DNA from: Nevskia sp.
GTDB lineage: Bacteria > Pseudomonadota > Gammaproteobacteria > Nevskiales > Nevskiaceae
Reading direction: 5' to 3'
DNA length: 64,000 nucleotides
Assembly (NCBI GenBank): GCA_023229645.1
Contig: JALNYU010000013.1
Span: 61,385-125,384 of the forward strand
Made by a program: the position numbers and the translations under genes
The notes under the pieces: generated by a model
The model's database searches: none
Told to the model about the DNA's origin: nothing
Seen by the model: the letters and a program-made list of their open reading frames with translations, nothing else
Part shown: in pieces, positions 17,179 through 25,321 of the stretch
How the letters are laid out: each line of letters starts with the position of its first letter
Numbering within the stretch: position 1 is the first letter of the stretch

Positions 17179-18452
17179 AAGTCCCGGCCCTTTACTTCGG
17201 CGAGCTGATCGGCTTCGAGCAGGGTGCCGTCGGTGAAGTAACCGGCCGCCATCTTGGCTTCGATTTCAACGCGGGCGTCGGCCGGCACGAGGTCATCTGG
17301 CAATTTGACGCGCTCGCCAACCTCGATGCCGCTGCCGACGATGGCGTCATACTTCATATTGCTCATCGACACCAAGCGGTGAATTTTCTGGATGCCGAAC
17401 CAGTGCAGCACGTCCGGCATCAATTCTTGGAAGCGCATGTCTTGCACGCCGGCCACGCACTCAGTGCGCAGGAAGTATTTGTCGGCGCGATCACCGCCTT
17501 CTTGCCGTTTGCGCGCGTTGTAGACCAAGAATTTGGTGACTTCGCCAAGCGCGCGGCCTTCTTTGCGCGAGTAGACGATCAAGCCGACGCCGCCGAGGCC
17601 GCCGGCTTCGACCGACTGCGCGCCGCGAATGCACTCTTCAATCGCGTGCGTTAGGTACGGCCGGCACGTGCAGATGTCGGAGCCGAAAACATCCGAGCCG
17701 TTGCATTCGTCATGGATGCGCGACGTCAGCGGAATGCTCGGGTCGGCCAGCGCTGCTGGCTCGCCGAAGATGTAAGCGGTTTGGCCGCCAATTGGCGGCA
17801 GGAACACTTCTAAGTCGCTGCGGGTGACGAGTTCCGGATACATGCCGCCGGTTTCCTCGAACAGCGCGCGGCGCAGGTCGGTTTCGCTGACGCCAAAGCG
17901 TTTGGCAACTCCCGGCAGCCACCAGACCGGCTCCAGCGCCACTTTGGTGACGACGGCCGAACCATCGGCGAGCAGCACTTTACCGTCTGCCTTCAGGCGG
18001 CCGGCGGCGATGGCTTGGCGCACTTCGGGGAGATCGATATGGGCCTTGGTGACGGCGATCGTTGGGCGTAAGTCGAAGCCCTGTTCGATTTGTTCGCGGT
18101 AGACATCGGCGACGATTGCGCCAAACGGATCCAGCGACACGATTTTCTCAGTACCAAACCACTGCGGATACGGGCCGATGGTATCGGTCGGCATCGTGTT
18201 GGTCAGATCGGCTCGGTGGTCGCGCTGCAGCGCGTGCGCGGCAACGGCCAGGGCGCGGTAGATGCCGTACGAGCCGCTGTGCGAGCCGATGACGTTGCGC
18301 TGCAGCCGATTGTTGGTCGAGCCGACAACCGGTCCACGCTCAATCGGGTCGGCGGCGCCCCAGTGAATGGTCAGCAGCTCGGCGTCGCTCGCCGGCGGGT
18401 GCGAAGTCAAACGAATATGGCGCGACTTGGCGTTGCCTGTATCGGTAGACAT
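17175..18452 (-). CDS. URC1-type GTP cyclohydrolase II homologue of uracil catabolism
   Basis: A 425-residue protein, about twice the length of ordinary RibA. The C-terminal half holds the GTP cyclohydrolase II zinc site HDECNGSDVFGSDICTC (Cys 250, 261, 263) and the SRKEGRALG loop that replaces RibA EGRGIGL. The N-terminal 200 residues (PVVGSTNNRLQRNVIGSHSG, NTMPTDTIGPYPQWF) are specific to the URC1 group. In yeast Urc1 acts in the URC pathway on the nucleotide level, after uracil has been turned into UMP. First gene of the URC1-URC4-upp operon. It could be mis-annotated as riboflavin biosynthesis; the neighbours argue strongly against that. Confidence 0.88.
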   Translation of the reverse strand: MSTDTGNAKSRHIRLTSHPPASDAELLTIHWGAADPIERGPVVGSTNNRLQRNVIGSHSGSYGIYRALAVAAHALQRDHRADLTNTMPTDTIGPYPQWFGTEKIVSLDPFGAIVADVYREQIEQGFDLRPTIAVTKAHIDLPEVRQAIAAGRLKADGKVLLADGSAVVTKVALEPVWWLPGVAKRFGVSETDLRRALFEETGGMYPELVTRSDLEVFLPPIGGQTAYIFGEPAALADPSIPLTSRIHDECNGSDVFGSDICTCRPYLTHAIEECIRGAQSVEAGGLGGVGLIVYSRKEGRALGEVTKFLVYNARKRQEGGDRADKYFLRTECVAGVQDMRFQELMPDVLHWFGIQKIHRLVSMSNMKYDAIVGSGIEVGERVKLPDDLVPADARVEIEAKMAAGYFTDGTLLEADQLAEVKGRDL

Positions 18453-18770
18453 CTACAACTCCGTTTTCATCGAGAAAAAGAAAAAAGGAATCCCTACCGA
18501 AACCGGCAGAGAGGGTTGGCCCGGCGCGATAGCGATCAGTGCCAAACCTCGGCGAGGTTCGGCGATATTAGGTGCGGCTGGTCATCATCCCGCAGCAGCT
18601 TCCGTGCCTATTCGGCGGCACGGCATGTTGGTACGCGTACCGCGCCAACCGAGCCGCTGCAAAAATGCAAGCGGTCATTCTCGTCCGCTGCCGCTGGAAA
18701 TGAAAGGCCTGTGTTTAATGCGGCCCAGGTTTCGTGCTCAGCGTGACGGTAAGTAAGCGGGTATGGCTGC
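18453..18770. other. Intergenic region upstream of the URC operon
   Basis: About 320 nt holding the promoter side of the URC1 gene and the 3' side of the hybrid kinase gene. A purine-rich GAGAAAAAGAAAAAAGGAAT tract lies just upstream of the URC1 start on the plus strand. No gene or clear terminator was seen. Confidence 0.5.
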
Positions 18771-21128
18771 TTATGCTATCCCTGACTCGTCGTCGAGCAT
18801 CTCTCGGACTTTCAAGATCAGTTCGGCGCGGCGGTAGGGTTTCGACAGCAGGCGATTGAGCGTCATTTCGCTGTCGCGTGGGTCGAGCAAAGCGTCGGCA
18901 AAGCCCGACGTAAAGAGAATTTTTAGATTTGGATCAATTTGCGCCGCTTGCCGCGCCAGTTCGATGCCGTTCATGCCGCCGGGCATCACAATATCAGTGA
19001 AAAGGAGATCAACGGCTTTCCCGTGTTCGAGTAGGTTTAGCGCCTCTTTGCCGTTTTCAGCGGTAACGACGATGTAGCCGGCATCGGCCAGCAAGGATTT
19101 CACCGATTTTGCCAACGCGGTGTTGTCTTCGACGACAAGTATGGTCTCGCTGTTGCTTGTCTTAGACGGGCGGATGACCGGCTCGGCTAGCGGTGCGGGC
19201 GCTTCCCGCTCGGCGCAGGGCAAATACAGCTTGATCGTGGTGCCGTGCCCGAGCTCGCTATAAATGCGGATCTGCCCGCCAGACTGCTTCACGAAGCCAA
19301 ACACCATGCTGAGGCCAAGACCTGTGCCTTGGCCGACGCGTTTGGTCGTAAAGAATGGATCGAACGCTTTTTCAATTACTTCCGGCGTCATGCCAGAGCC
19401 GCTGTCGGTCACCGAAATCAGCACGTATTCGCCGGGCGTTACGTTATCGAACTGTGAGGTGTAGCTGTCGTCGATCGTGATGTGGCTGGTTTTGAATACG
19501 AGCCGGCCGCCGTGCGGCATCGCGTCGCGGGCATTGGTCGCAAGGTTGGTCAGCGCGGCCTGCAGCTGCACCGGGTCGATCAGCACGGGGCAGGTTTGCG
19601 GCGCCGTATTCAGCATGATTTCGATATGCTCGCCGAGCGTCCGTTTGAGCAGCTTGGCGAGATCGGCGATCACATCATTGACTTCCAACAGTTTCGGCGT
19701 GAGCGCTTGTTTGCGCGAAAACGCCAGCATGTGTTGGATTAGCTCGGCGCCGCGCAGCCCTGCTTCCATCGCTGAATTGCAGAGTTCATGGCTTTCGCTC
19801 CCGGGCGTCAGATCTTCCTGCAAGAGTTCGAGATTGCAGATGATGATGCTGAGTAGATTGTTGAAATCATGGGCGACTCCGCCGGTCATCTGGCCGATTG
19901 CGTCCAATTTCTGCGAGTGCCGCAGCTGTTCGGCGAGCGCCTTGGTATGCGTGACGTCGTTGATGACGTAAACAAGGCCATTCGCCGTGCCTTCGGCACG
20001 CAACAGCGGCGCGCGCGACACGCTGAGTTCAACGGTGCTGCCGTCGCCGCGGGCGTGGCTGATCTGCGCGTCTTCGATGGTACGGTTGAGGTCTGAGCGC
20101 GTGAATATCGCTTTGGCGCCCTCGTTTCTGTCCCCTGATTTGTTATTAAAGACTGCCGACTGATGCCGGCCGATTAACGACGCTGCAGCGAGCCGATAAA
20201 TTTTCTCCGCGGCTTTGTTCCACGACTCGATAACACCGCTGGCATCGACGGTGACAACCCCCGCCGGTGAGGCGTCGAGAATTGCGGTCAGCGTTTCACT
20301 AAGGCGCCGATAGACTTCGGCCGACCGTTGTCGTTCTTCCAGCAGCTGACGTTGGCGCAACGCTTCTTGCGCAATTTTCTCCGCTTCCTTGAGTTTCGTG
20401 ACGTCCCGGACGATTTTCGCAAAGCCGATCAGCGCTCCGTCATCATTACGGATCGCGTCGATCACGATGTGAGCGAGAAACGCTTCGCCGTTTTTGTGAA
20501 TGCGCCAATCTTCGTTTTCGAAACGACCGTGCATTTCTGCAATTTTCAACGCGGACTGCACGCGGCCGCTGCTTTGATCTGCCGGTGTGTAAAACATTGC
20601 GATATTGCGGCCGAGCACTTCATCGGCGGCGTAGCCGTGTATTTGCTGCGCGCCGGCGTTCCAGGTGTCGATATTGCCGTTGCAATCGAGCAATAACACT
20701 GCGTATTCAGTGATGCCGTTGACCAGTGTTCGGAACTGACGCTCGGCATTTAACAGGGCTAATTCGGCTTTTTTTCGGTCGCTGATATCGCGGATTGCCG
20801 CCAACACCCGCCGCGTGTTGCCGGTTTCGAGCGGGCTGAGACTGATTTCGACCGGGAATTCGCTGCCGTCGGTCCGCAGCGCCAGTAGCGGCCGGCCTTC
20901 GCCCATCATGCGGTTGCGCATCTGGGCGAAATAGCCGGCGCGAACGCCGGCGTGGTTCGGGCGGAAGCGGGGCGGCAGCAGCGTATCGACCGAAATCGTC
21001 GCCATCGAGCCATGCTCGTAGCCGAACAAGCGCTCGGCCTGCGCGTTGGCGTAGGCAATGGTGCCGTCCTGCGCAACTAGCACCATCGCATCCGGGGCCG
21101 ATTCCATGAATAAATTGATATCGCTCAT
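18771..21128 (-). CDS. PAS-domain hybrid sensor histidine kinase with receiver domain
   Basis: A 785-residue soluble protein without membrane segments. In order: PAS 1 (about 1-120), PAS 2 (about 128-250), a short coiled linker rich in Glu/Arg, PAS 3 (about 275-395), HisKA dimerisation domain with the phospho-acceptor H420 in GGVAHDFNNLL, ATPase domain (N box NLATNARDA near 527, G boxes DSGSGM and GTGLGLS), and a C-terminal receiver with phospho-accepting D712 (LLFTDIVMP). The architecture suggests cytoplasmic redox, oxygen or small-molecule sensing by PAS. It follows a REC-EAL gene by about 120 nt on the same strand, so the pair may pass signal into cyclic-di-GMP breakdown. Confidence 0.92.
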   Translation of the reverse strand: MSDINLFMESAPDAMVLVAQDGTIAYANAQAERLFGYEHGSMATISVDTLLPPRFRPNHAGVRAGYFAQMRNRMMGEGRPLLALRTDGSEFPVEISLSPLETGNTRRVLAAIRDISDRKKAELALLNAERQFRTLVNGITEYAVLLLDCNGNIDTWNAGAQQIHGYAADEVLGRNIAMFYTPADQSSGRVQSALKIAEMHGRFENEDWRIHKNGEAFLAHIVIDAIRNDDGALIGFAKIVRDVTKLKEAEKIAQEALRQRQLLEERQRSAEVYRRLSETLTAILDASPAGVVTVDASGVIESWNKAAEKIYRLAAASLIGRHQSAVFNNKSGDRNEGAKAIFTRSDLNRTIEDAQISHARGDGSTVELSVSRAPLLRAEGTANGLVYVINDVTHTKALAEQLRHSQKLDAIGQMTGGVAHDFNNLLSIIICNLELLQEDLTPGSESHELCNSAMEAGLRGAELIQHMLAFSRKQALTPKLLEVNDVIADLAKLLKRTLGEHIEIMLNTAPQTCPVLIDPVQLQAALTNLATNARDAMPHGGRLVFKTSHITIDDSYTSQFDNVTPGEYVLISVTDSGSGMTPEVIEKAFDPFFTTKRVGQGTGLGLSMVFGFVKQSGGQIRIYSELGHGTTIKLYLPCAEREAPAPLAEPVIRPSKTSNSETILVVEDNTALAKSVKSLLADAGYIVVTAENGKEALNLLEHGKAVDLLFTDIVMPGGMNGIELARQAAQIDPNLKILFTSGFADALLDPRDSEMTLNRLLSKPYRRAELILKVREMLDDESGIA

Positions 21129-21250
21129 ACGGCACTCCTTGCCCTTTGCAATACGTCTTTATGTTTTGGGTTGGTGCTAGTCCTGCTGTTGCTTCAATTC
21201 GATGCGGCTCGCCAATGACGTACGAAATTCTTATTCCTGCCCCGATCCCG

Positions 21251-22420
21251 CTAATACGCCGCCATGTGCTGGTTGGTCGCGCCCCAGGTTAACGCCCATT
21301 GATACAGTTCTTTTGCAATCAACGGCCGGCTGATCGCGTAGCCTTGGGCGAGGTCGCAGCCTAGGTTTGCTAGATGATTCATTACTTCGATTGATTCAAT
21401 GCCTTCCGCGACCGATGTCATATTCAAGTTGTGCGCGAGGTCGATAATCGCGCGGACAAAAACGCTGCATTCCTTATCCGACATACATTCGAGTACGAAT
21501 GAGCGGTCGATCTTTATTTCGGAGAACGGCAAACGATGCAATTGTACGAGCGAGGAATAGCCGGTTCCAAAGTCATCGATGGAGAGCGATACCCCGCTTG
21601 CAGCGAGGCGTTTTAATGAAGCGCTGTCACCGACGCGCTCCATCGCCGCACTTTCGGTGAGTTCAAGCGTGATGTAGTCGCTAGCGATCCCGTATTTTGC
21701 GCAGCGTGAGTCGATATAAGTATCGAAATTGCCGGAGCCGAAGTTTTTTGCCGAAACGTTGATTGCCAGCTTCAGCTCTAGCCCGCTTTCGCGCCATAGC
21801 CGAAGCTGTGGGATCGTGATATCGACAACTTTATGAGTAAATTCGTCGATCAGACCAGATTCTTCGAGTAGCGGGATGAAGGTTGTTGGCGGCACCGGGC
21901 CGCGCGCCGGGTGTATCCATCGCGCGAGGGCCTCGACGCCCACCATTTGCATCGACTGCAAGTTGATTTGGGGCTGATACGCGACGTAAAACTGATTGTT
22001 TTCGAGCGCGTCTTGAATATCGACACGCGTGATAATGCCCGCGGTATTATTGATTGTTTCGAAGACGATTCTCAGCGCATCAACCCGCAACGGTTTTTGC
22101 AACGTTCCGGCCATTGTCAGCCCATGCATACGGCCCAGCCGTTGCGCCGCTTCCATTTCGCTGCGGCTATGGCCGCTGATGATCAGAATTTGTGCGTCGC
22201 AGGCCTCCTTCCCGAGTTGGACGAGCAATTCGCAGCCGCCCATTCCTGGAATGGATAAATCAAGAACAATGACGGTGGGGCGCCAAGAGTGCGCACGCCC
22301 TAAGAAGTCTTCGGACTCAGTAGTGATGATCGTGTCATAGCCGCAGCGACGGGCAACCTTGCCGATAGTTGCCGCAACGTTGGGCTCGTCGTCGATGATC
22401 AGCAGGCGATTTGAAGGCAT
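21251..22420 (-). CDS. Response regulator with EAL cyclic-di-GMP phosphodiesterase domain
   Basis: A 389-residue protein with an N-terminal receiver domain (acidic pocket DDE at about 10-12, phospho-acceptor D54 in IVLDLSIPGMGG) and a C-terminal EAL domain (about 130-380). All the main EAL residues are visible: EALARW (163-168), INVSA, ELTES, DDFGTG (282-287), KIDRSF and AEGIES. It should therefore be an active c-di-GMP phosphodiesterase controlled by phosphorylation. No GGDEF domain is present. It is encoded just upstream of the hybrid kinase on the same strand, a likely cognate pair affecting motility and biofilm. Confidence 0.93.
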   Translation of the reverse strand: MPSNRLLIIDDEPNVAATIGKVARRCGYDTIITTESEDFLGRAHSWRPTVIVLDLSIPGMGGCELLVQLGKEACDAQILIISGHSRSEMEAAQRLGRMHGLTMAGTLQKPLRVDALRIVFETINNTAGIITRVDIQDALENNQFYVAYQPQINLQSMQMVGVEALARWIHPARGPVPPTTFIPLLEESGLIDEFTHKVVDITIPQLRLWRESGLELKLAINVSAKNFGSGNFDTYIDSRCAKYGIASDYITLELTESAAMERVGDSASLKRLAASGVSLSIDDFGTGYSSLVQLHRLPFSEIKIDRSFVLECMSDKECSVFVRAIIDLAHNLNMTSVAEGIESIEVMNHLANLGCDLAQGYAISRPLIAKELYQWALTWGATNQHMAAY

Positions 22421-23179
22421 TGCCGCACTCCTTGCTGCACTGTCGTCGCGAAACTGCCGTGGAATTTATGCTGGCCCGTTTGCAATAGCTGCCGCGCGCA
22501 TAAAATTACAACTATTTAACCGTACGTCAATGGAAGTATCGACTTCCGTATCCCTTTCTTTAACAGATAGGCAAGACTTCATCGTATTGCTTAATCTAAT
22601 CAAAGCGCGTCATAGCAGCAGTCGCGCACGCTCAGCGCTTCGCAACGCGCTTCTAGAAAACCATCGTTCCATATTGCTCTATTTTCCAGCGATAAGCGTC
22701 TCACTGCCTTTATTGATCCGGCCATTAAGTACTTGAATAAAGACAGTGCAATGCCAAACCGGATGCCGCACTTCCGAGAAAGCGAGAAATGGCCGGATCA
22801 ATAACAAAGCAATTTGATTTTATTATTAATTCGGCCACTCACGCCGTCTCGAAAAAGTGCGATCTCAAATTGCCGCGTAGCACCTCGTTCAACTATTTTG
22901 TGGCCGAATCAATAATCGGTCGGAACCTATCGACAATACACCTGCCGGTGTTTTACCGTGCAGATGTAGACTTCTGTTTCCCTACGACAGGTGCAAGACG
23001 ACTGCTTAACGGCAGGCGCGAAAGATAGGGCGTAAGCATTTATTCATATAGGTGTCAGCGATTGGATGTGCTTTAAACCGAACGCGCGCGATTGGGGCAG
23101 AATGCGGGTCTGATCTTTTGAAACGAAGTCTCGGTTTCGGGTTTCATTCGCGGCACCGGCATATTCGGCGAGGTTTAAT
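22421..23179. other. Gene-free region with tandem palindromes
   Basis: About 760 nt without a convincing gene, lower in GC than its surroundings. It contains the tandem palindromic unit at 22710-22915 and, on its right side, the leader of the DUF4169 gene. The left part should carry the promoter of the REC-EAL gene on the minus strand. Confidence 0.6.
22710..22915. repeat. Tandem palindromic element (unit of two palindromes, 206 bp)
   Basis: Palindrome 1 spans 22710-22805 with perfect 17-bp arms TTATTGATCCGGCCATT / AATGGCCGGATCAATAA. Palindrome 2 spans 22824-22915 with 16-bp arms TTATTAATTCGGCCAC / GTGGCCGAATCAATAA (one mismatch). The 18-nt spacer CAAAGCAATTTGATTTTA aligns with the spacer of the unit at 62484-62689, and both units measure 206 bp. 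The interiors (about 60 nt each) are diverged. It resembles a small non-autonomous mobile palindrome or a structured RNA; no transposase lies nearby. Confidence 0.85.
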
Positions 23180-23386
23180 GTGACAAAAGTCGTCAATCTG
23201 AATCGATACCGGAAGTTAAAGCAGCGCGTGGCCGACGAACAGCGCGCGAATGAAAACCGCGTGCGCTTTGGCCGTAGCAAGGCGGATAAGGCGCGTGACG
23301 CCGCTGCTGATGCCGAGGCGCATCGGCTTTGGGATGGATTAAAGCGGGAAGACCCAACGCCACCGCCGGAGTCGAATGATTATTGA
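23180..23386 (+). CDS. DUF4169-type small basic protein
   Basis: A 68-residue, highly charged cytoplasmic protein beginning MTKVVNLNRYRKLKQRV and containing NENRVRFGRSKADKARD, the pattern of the DUF4169 family, whose function is unknown. The start is GTG 23180 with a weak ribosome site (the ATG at 23178 is out of frame and stops at once). Its stop codon TGA (23384-23386) lies inside the left arm of a palindromic element, so the end of the gene and the element overlap. Confidence 0.75.
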   Translation: MTKVVNLNRYRKLKQRVADEQRANENRVRFGRSKADKARDAAADAEAHRLWDGLKREDPTPPPESNDY

Positions 23387-23471
23387 TTCGGCCATTTCTA
23401 ACCGACTTGGATGTGCGACGTTCCGTTGGGCGCCGTACTTTTATTCAAGCATCTAATGGCAGGATCAATAA
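23380..23471. repeat. Single palindromic element overlapping the DUF4169 stop codon
   Basis: Arms TTATTGATTCGGCCATT (23380-23396) and AATGGCAGGATCAATAA (23455-23471) pair over 17 positions with one mismatch and one T-G wobble, enclosing about 58 nt. It has the same core and length (92 bp) as the second palindrome of the two tandem units, but no partner palindrome follows it. Confidence 0.75.
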
Positions 23472-23487
23472 TTGAAGATTGCGCAAA

Positions 23488-23520
23488 CGACGAAGCCGAG
23501 CATGGCGCTCGGCTTCGTCG
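23488..23520 (-). terminator. Hairpin downstream of the DUF6976-like gene
   Basis: A perfect 13-bp stem, CGACGAAGCCGAG (23488-23500) and CTCGGCTTCGTCG (23508-23520), with a 7-nt loop, starts about 15 nt after the stop of the minus-strand gene. The T-tract on the minus strand is weak (CGTTTGCG), so termination efficiency is uncertain. Confidence 0.65.
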
Positions 23521-23534
23521 GCTTGCAAACGCGC

Positions 23535-24536
23535 TTAGTCGACGCGCAAGTACACCAGCGTCTGATTGACTAACTGGTAGGCAATTTCACCGAAAGTAAC
23601 CGGCCCGTATAGCGTGCCGGTGCTATGGCCTTCGAGATTGCCGTAAAGGTAGTTGAGGATGCAGTTGCAGGAAAATGCGGCTGGCACGGCTTCTTTCGGC
23701 GCCATTTCGCGGAACGCGTCAGCGTACGAACTCACGGGATTCGCGAAGCGATAATCAACGCCTTCAAATACCGGCCCGTAGAAATCAACTTCACCTTTTT
23801 GCGCGTCGGCAGCGCGGATTGCGACATTAATATGGGCGCCGCAGTAGTCGGCTACCAACGGCAGCTGTATGTTGATTCCGCTCTCAGAAAGATAGCGAGC
23901 AAGATTATGGGGTTGGTTGTCAATCAATACGTCGCTGGCGTTGAATCCCGAGCGCGGGAACCGAATGACAGCGCCTTCGCCGGGTTGGAAGAGATTAACA
24001 ATGGCAACGCTGGCTGAACGCGTTTCCGGGAGCGGAACGTGGATCGCAACCGCATTAAGCTCGGAAAATTCGCCGGTGGGGCCAAATACGGCCTTGGGCG
24101 TGAGCGTGCCCAGTTCACTCATATGTACGCCGGCGACCCAACCCACGAGCGGCTTCATATACATGTCTTCGTAGTTCGGCGCATGTTGGGCGAACTGCAA
24201 ATGAATGGGGGCAAACGCCGGCATGACGACCAGCGAGAAGCCGTTGTCGGGACCGTCGATACATAGCTTCGAGATCGTCGAGACATCGTAGAAACGTAGC
24301 TTGGGTTCGCCGCAGTCGGCCGGCAGCAGGTCGACAAAGACTTCGTCTTGAGATGTAACGCCGCCGTCCGCGGATATGAAGTAGCAAATGGTGCCACCGA
24401 TCCAACGGCCGCGTGGCAGTTTGCGCAGCGCGCGCTCATCGCCCGCAATACACATCACGCGACCACTGCGGATGTATTCGGAGGCGACTTCGACGCTCAT
24501 GAGTTGTCCGGGTACGCGCCCTTTGCCGGTCGTCAT
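23535..24536 (-). CDS. Conserved cytoplasmic protein of unknown function (DUF6976-like)
   Basis: A 333-residue protein with no signal peptide or membrane segment. Recognisable blocks are VMCIAGDERALRKLPRGRWIGGTICYF near the N-terminus, YEDMYMKPLVGWVAGVHM in the middle, PLVADYCGAHINVAI, and a C-terminal AAFSCNCILNYLYGNLEG followed by TGPxTFGEIAYQLLNQT-like sequence. This looks like the family now called DUF6976; the assignment is from memory and no function is known. Its start overlaps the stop of the upstream gene at 24533-24536, so the two form a coupled pair. The conserved cysteines (DYCG, FSCNC) could bind a metal or cofactor. Confidence 0.6.
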   Translation of the reverse strand: MTTGKGRVPGQLMSVEVASEYIRSGRVMCIAGDERALRKLPRGRWIGGTICYFISADGGVTSQDEVFVDLLPADCGEPKLRFYDVSTISKLCIDGPDNGFSLVVMPAFAPIHLQFAQHAPNYEDMYMKPLVGWVAGVHMSELGTLTPKAVFGPTGEFSELNAVAIHVPLPETRSASVAIVNLFQPGEGAVIRFPRSGFNASDVLIDNQPHNLARYLSESGINIQLPLVADYCGAHINVAIRAADAQKGEVDFYGPVFEGVDYRFANPVSSYADAFREMAPKEAVPAAFSCNCILNYLYGNLEGHSTGTLYGPVTFGEIAYQLVNQTLVYLRVD

Positions 24537-25321
24537 TGTGCACGCGCCTTGATCTGTTCGATCTCACGGGTTGCAACGTTGATATTTTTTTCGCAGTAGC
24601 GGCGCAGCTCGAGCACTTTCAGGCTCCGCGTGTCTTCATCACGCGCGACGGCAAATTGGGTGCGCAGTCGCGCTAGCAGCAGCTGTAAGCCGAGATTGCG
24701 GATATCGATCGACATATGTCCGGTGAGCAGTTCGCGCCATATGCCGTGCTCGGCTTCTGGCAATTCGCCGCCAGCCGCACGCGGCGGTGCGTCATTACTG
24801 CTGGTTGCGGTAGTGTTGGAATGGGACGGTCCGCTATTGGCGGTAACCGGCGCTGGGGTTGCCGCATTTGTATGGGGAGCGGCTGATTCGCTGGTCGTCC
24901 AGCTCGCACCGACGCGGCCGGTATCGAGGCGGCGTTTGAAGCGCCAGACTTCTTGCGGATCGACATCAAAAACGCTGCTTACCACCGCTAGCGACGCGCC
25001 GTTGCCAAGCAATATCAACAGGCGCTGTGTGAGTGCGTGGCTAAAGGGCGAGTCGTCCTGCCCGGCCCACGCGGCTTCAGGCAATGGCATATCGACAGGG
25101 CAATCGAGCCGGATGCGGCAGCGCAAGCCACCGACGCCGAGGTGGCGCCAGACGAACGTCCGGATTCCATCGCGAGAGACATTGCGCAACATCGTCAACC
25201 AGCCTGCGCGCGGCAATCCGATATGCACTTCGAGCAAATGTTCGGCGTCATCAACTTCCGCCGACAAAATGCTCCACGGCCAGGACACGCCCAGCAATTT
25301 TTCCAGTGTTGCGTTGTTCAT
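24533..25321 (-). CDS. Uncharacterised protein with HTH-like segment, partner of the DUF6976-like gene
   Basis: A 262-residue cytoplasmic protein. The N-terminal half (to about 110) is a compact domain. Around residues 120-140 the sequence NGASLAVVSSVFDVDPQEVWRFKRRL has the shape of a helix-turn-helix, reminiscent of DUF2857/STY4526-type proteins. A Ser/Thr/Ala-rich linker (about 145-190) leads to a helical C-terminal domain ending in RRYCEKNINVATREIEQIKARAQ. No enzyme motif is visible. First gene of a two-gene unit with the DUF6976-like gene; a DNA-binding or scaffold role is only a guess. Confidence 0.55.
   Translation of the reverse strand: MNNATLEKLLGVSWPWSILSAEVDDAEHLLEVHIGLPRAGWLTMLRNVSRDGIRTFVWRHLGVGGLRCRIRLDCPVDMPLPEAAWAGQDDSPFSHALTQRLLILLGNGASLAVVSSVFDVDPQEVWRFKRRLDTGRVGASWTTSESAAPHTNAATPAPVTANSGPSHSNTTATSSNDAPPRAAGGELPEAEHGIWRELLTGHMSIDIRNLGLQLLLARLRTQFAVARDEDTRSLKVLELRRYCEKNINVATREIEQIKARAQ

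Noticed and set aside
17175..18452. Riboflavin biosynthesis ribA
   Set aside because: The protein is about twice RibA length with a URC1-specific N-terminal half, and its neighbours are URC4 and upp rather than rib genes.
18445..18456. Palindrome GTAGACATCTAC at the URC1 start as an operator
   Set aside because: Only five pairs around CA, overlapping the start codon; too short to claim.
22710..22915. Palindromes as integron attC recombination sites
   Set aside because: attC sites run from RYYYAAC to GTTRRRY. These elements run from GTTATTGA to TCAATAAC, the opposite sense, and ATTG does not fit the RRRY positions. The short AAC...GTT segment between tandem copies is far below the size of known attC sites.
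22789..23028. Possible 79-codon gene on the plus strand
   Set aside because: It overlaps the palindromic arms, lacks a ribosome site and shows no protein-like pattern.
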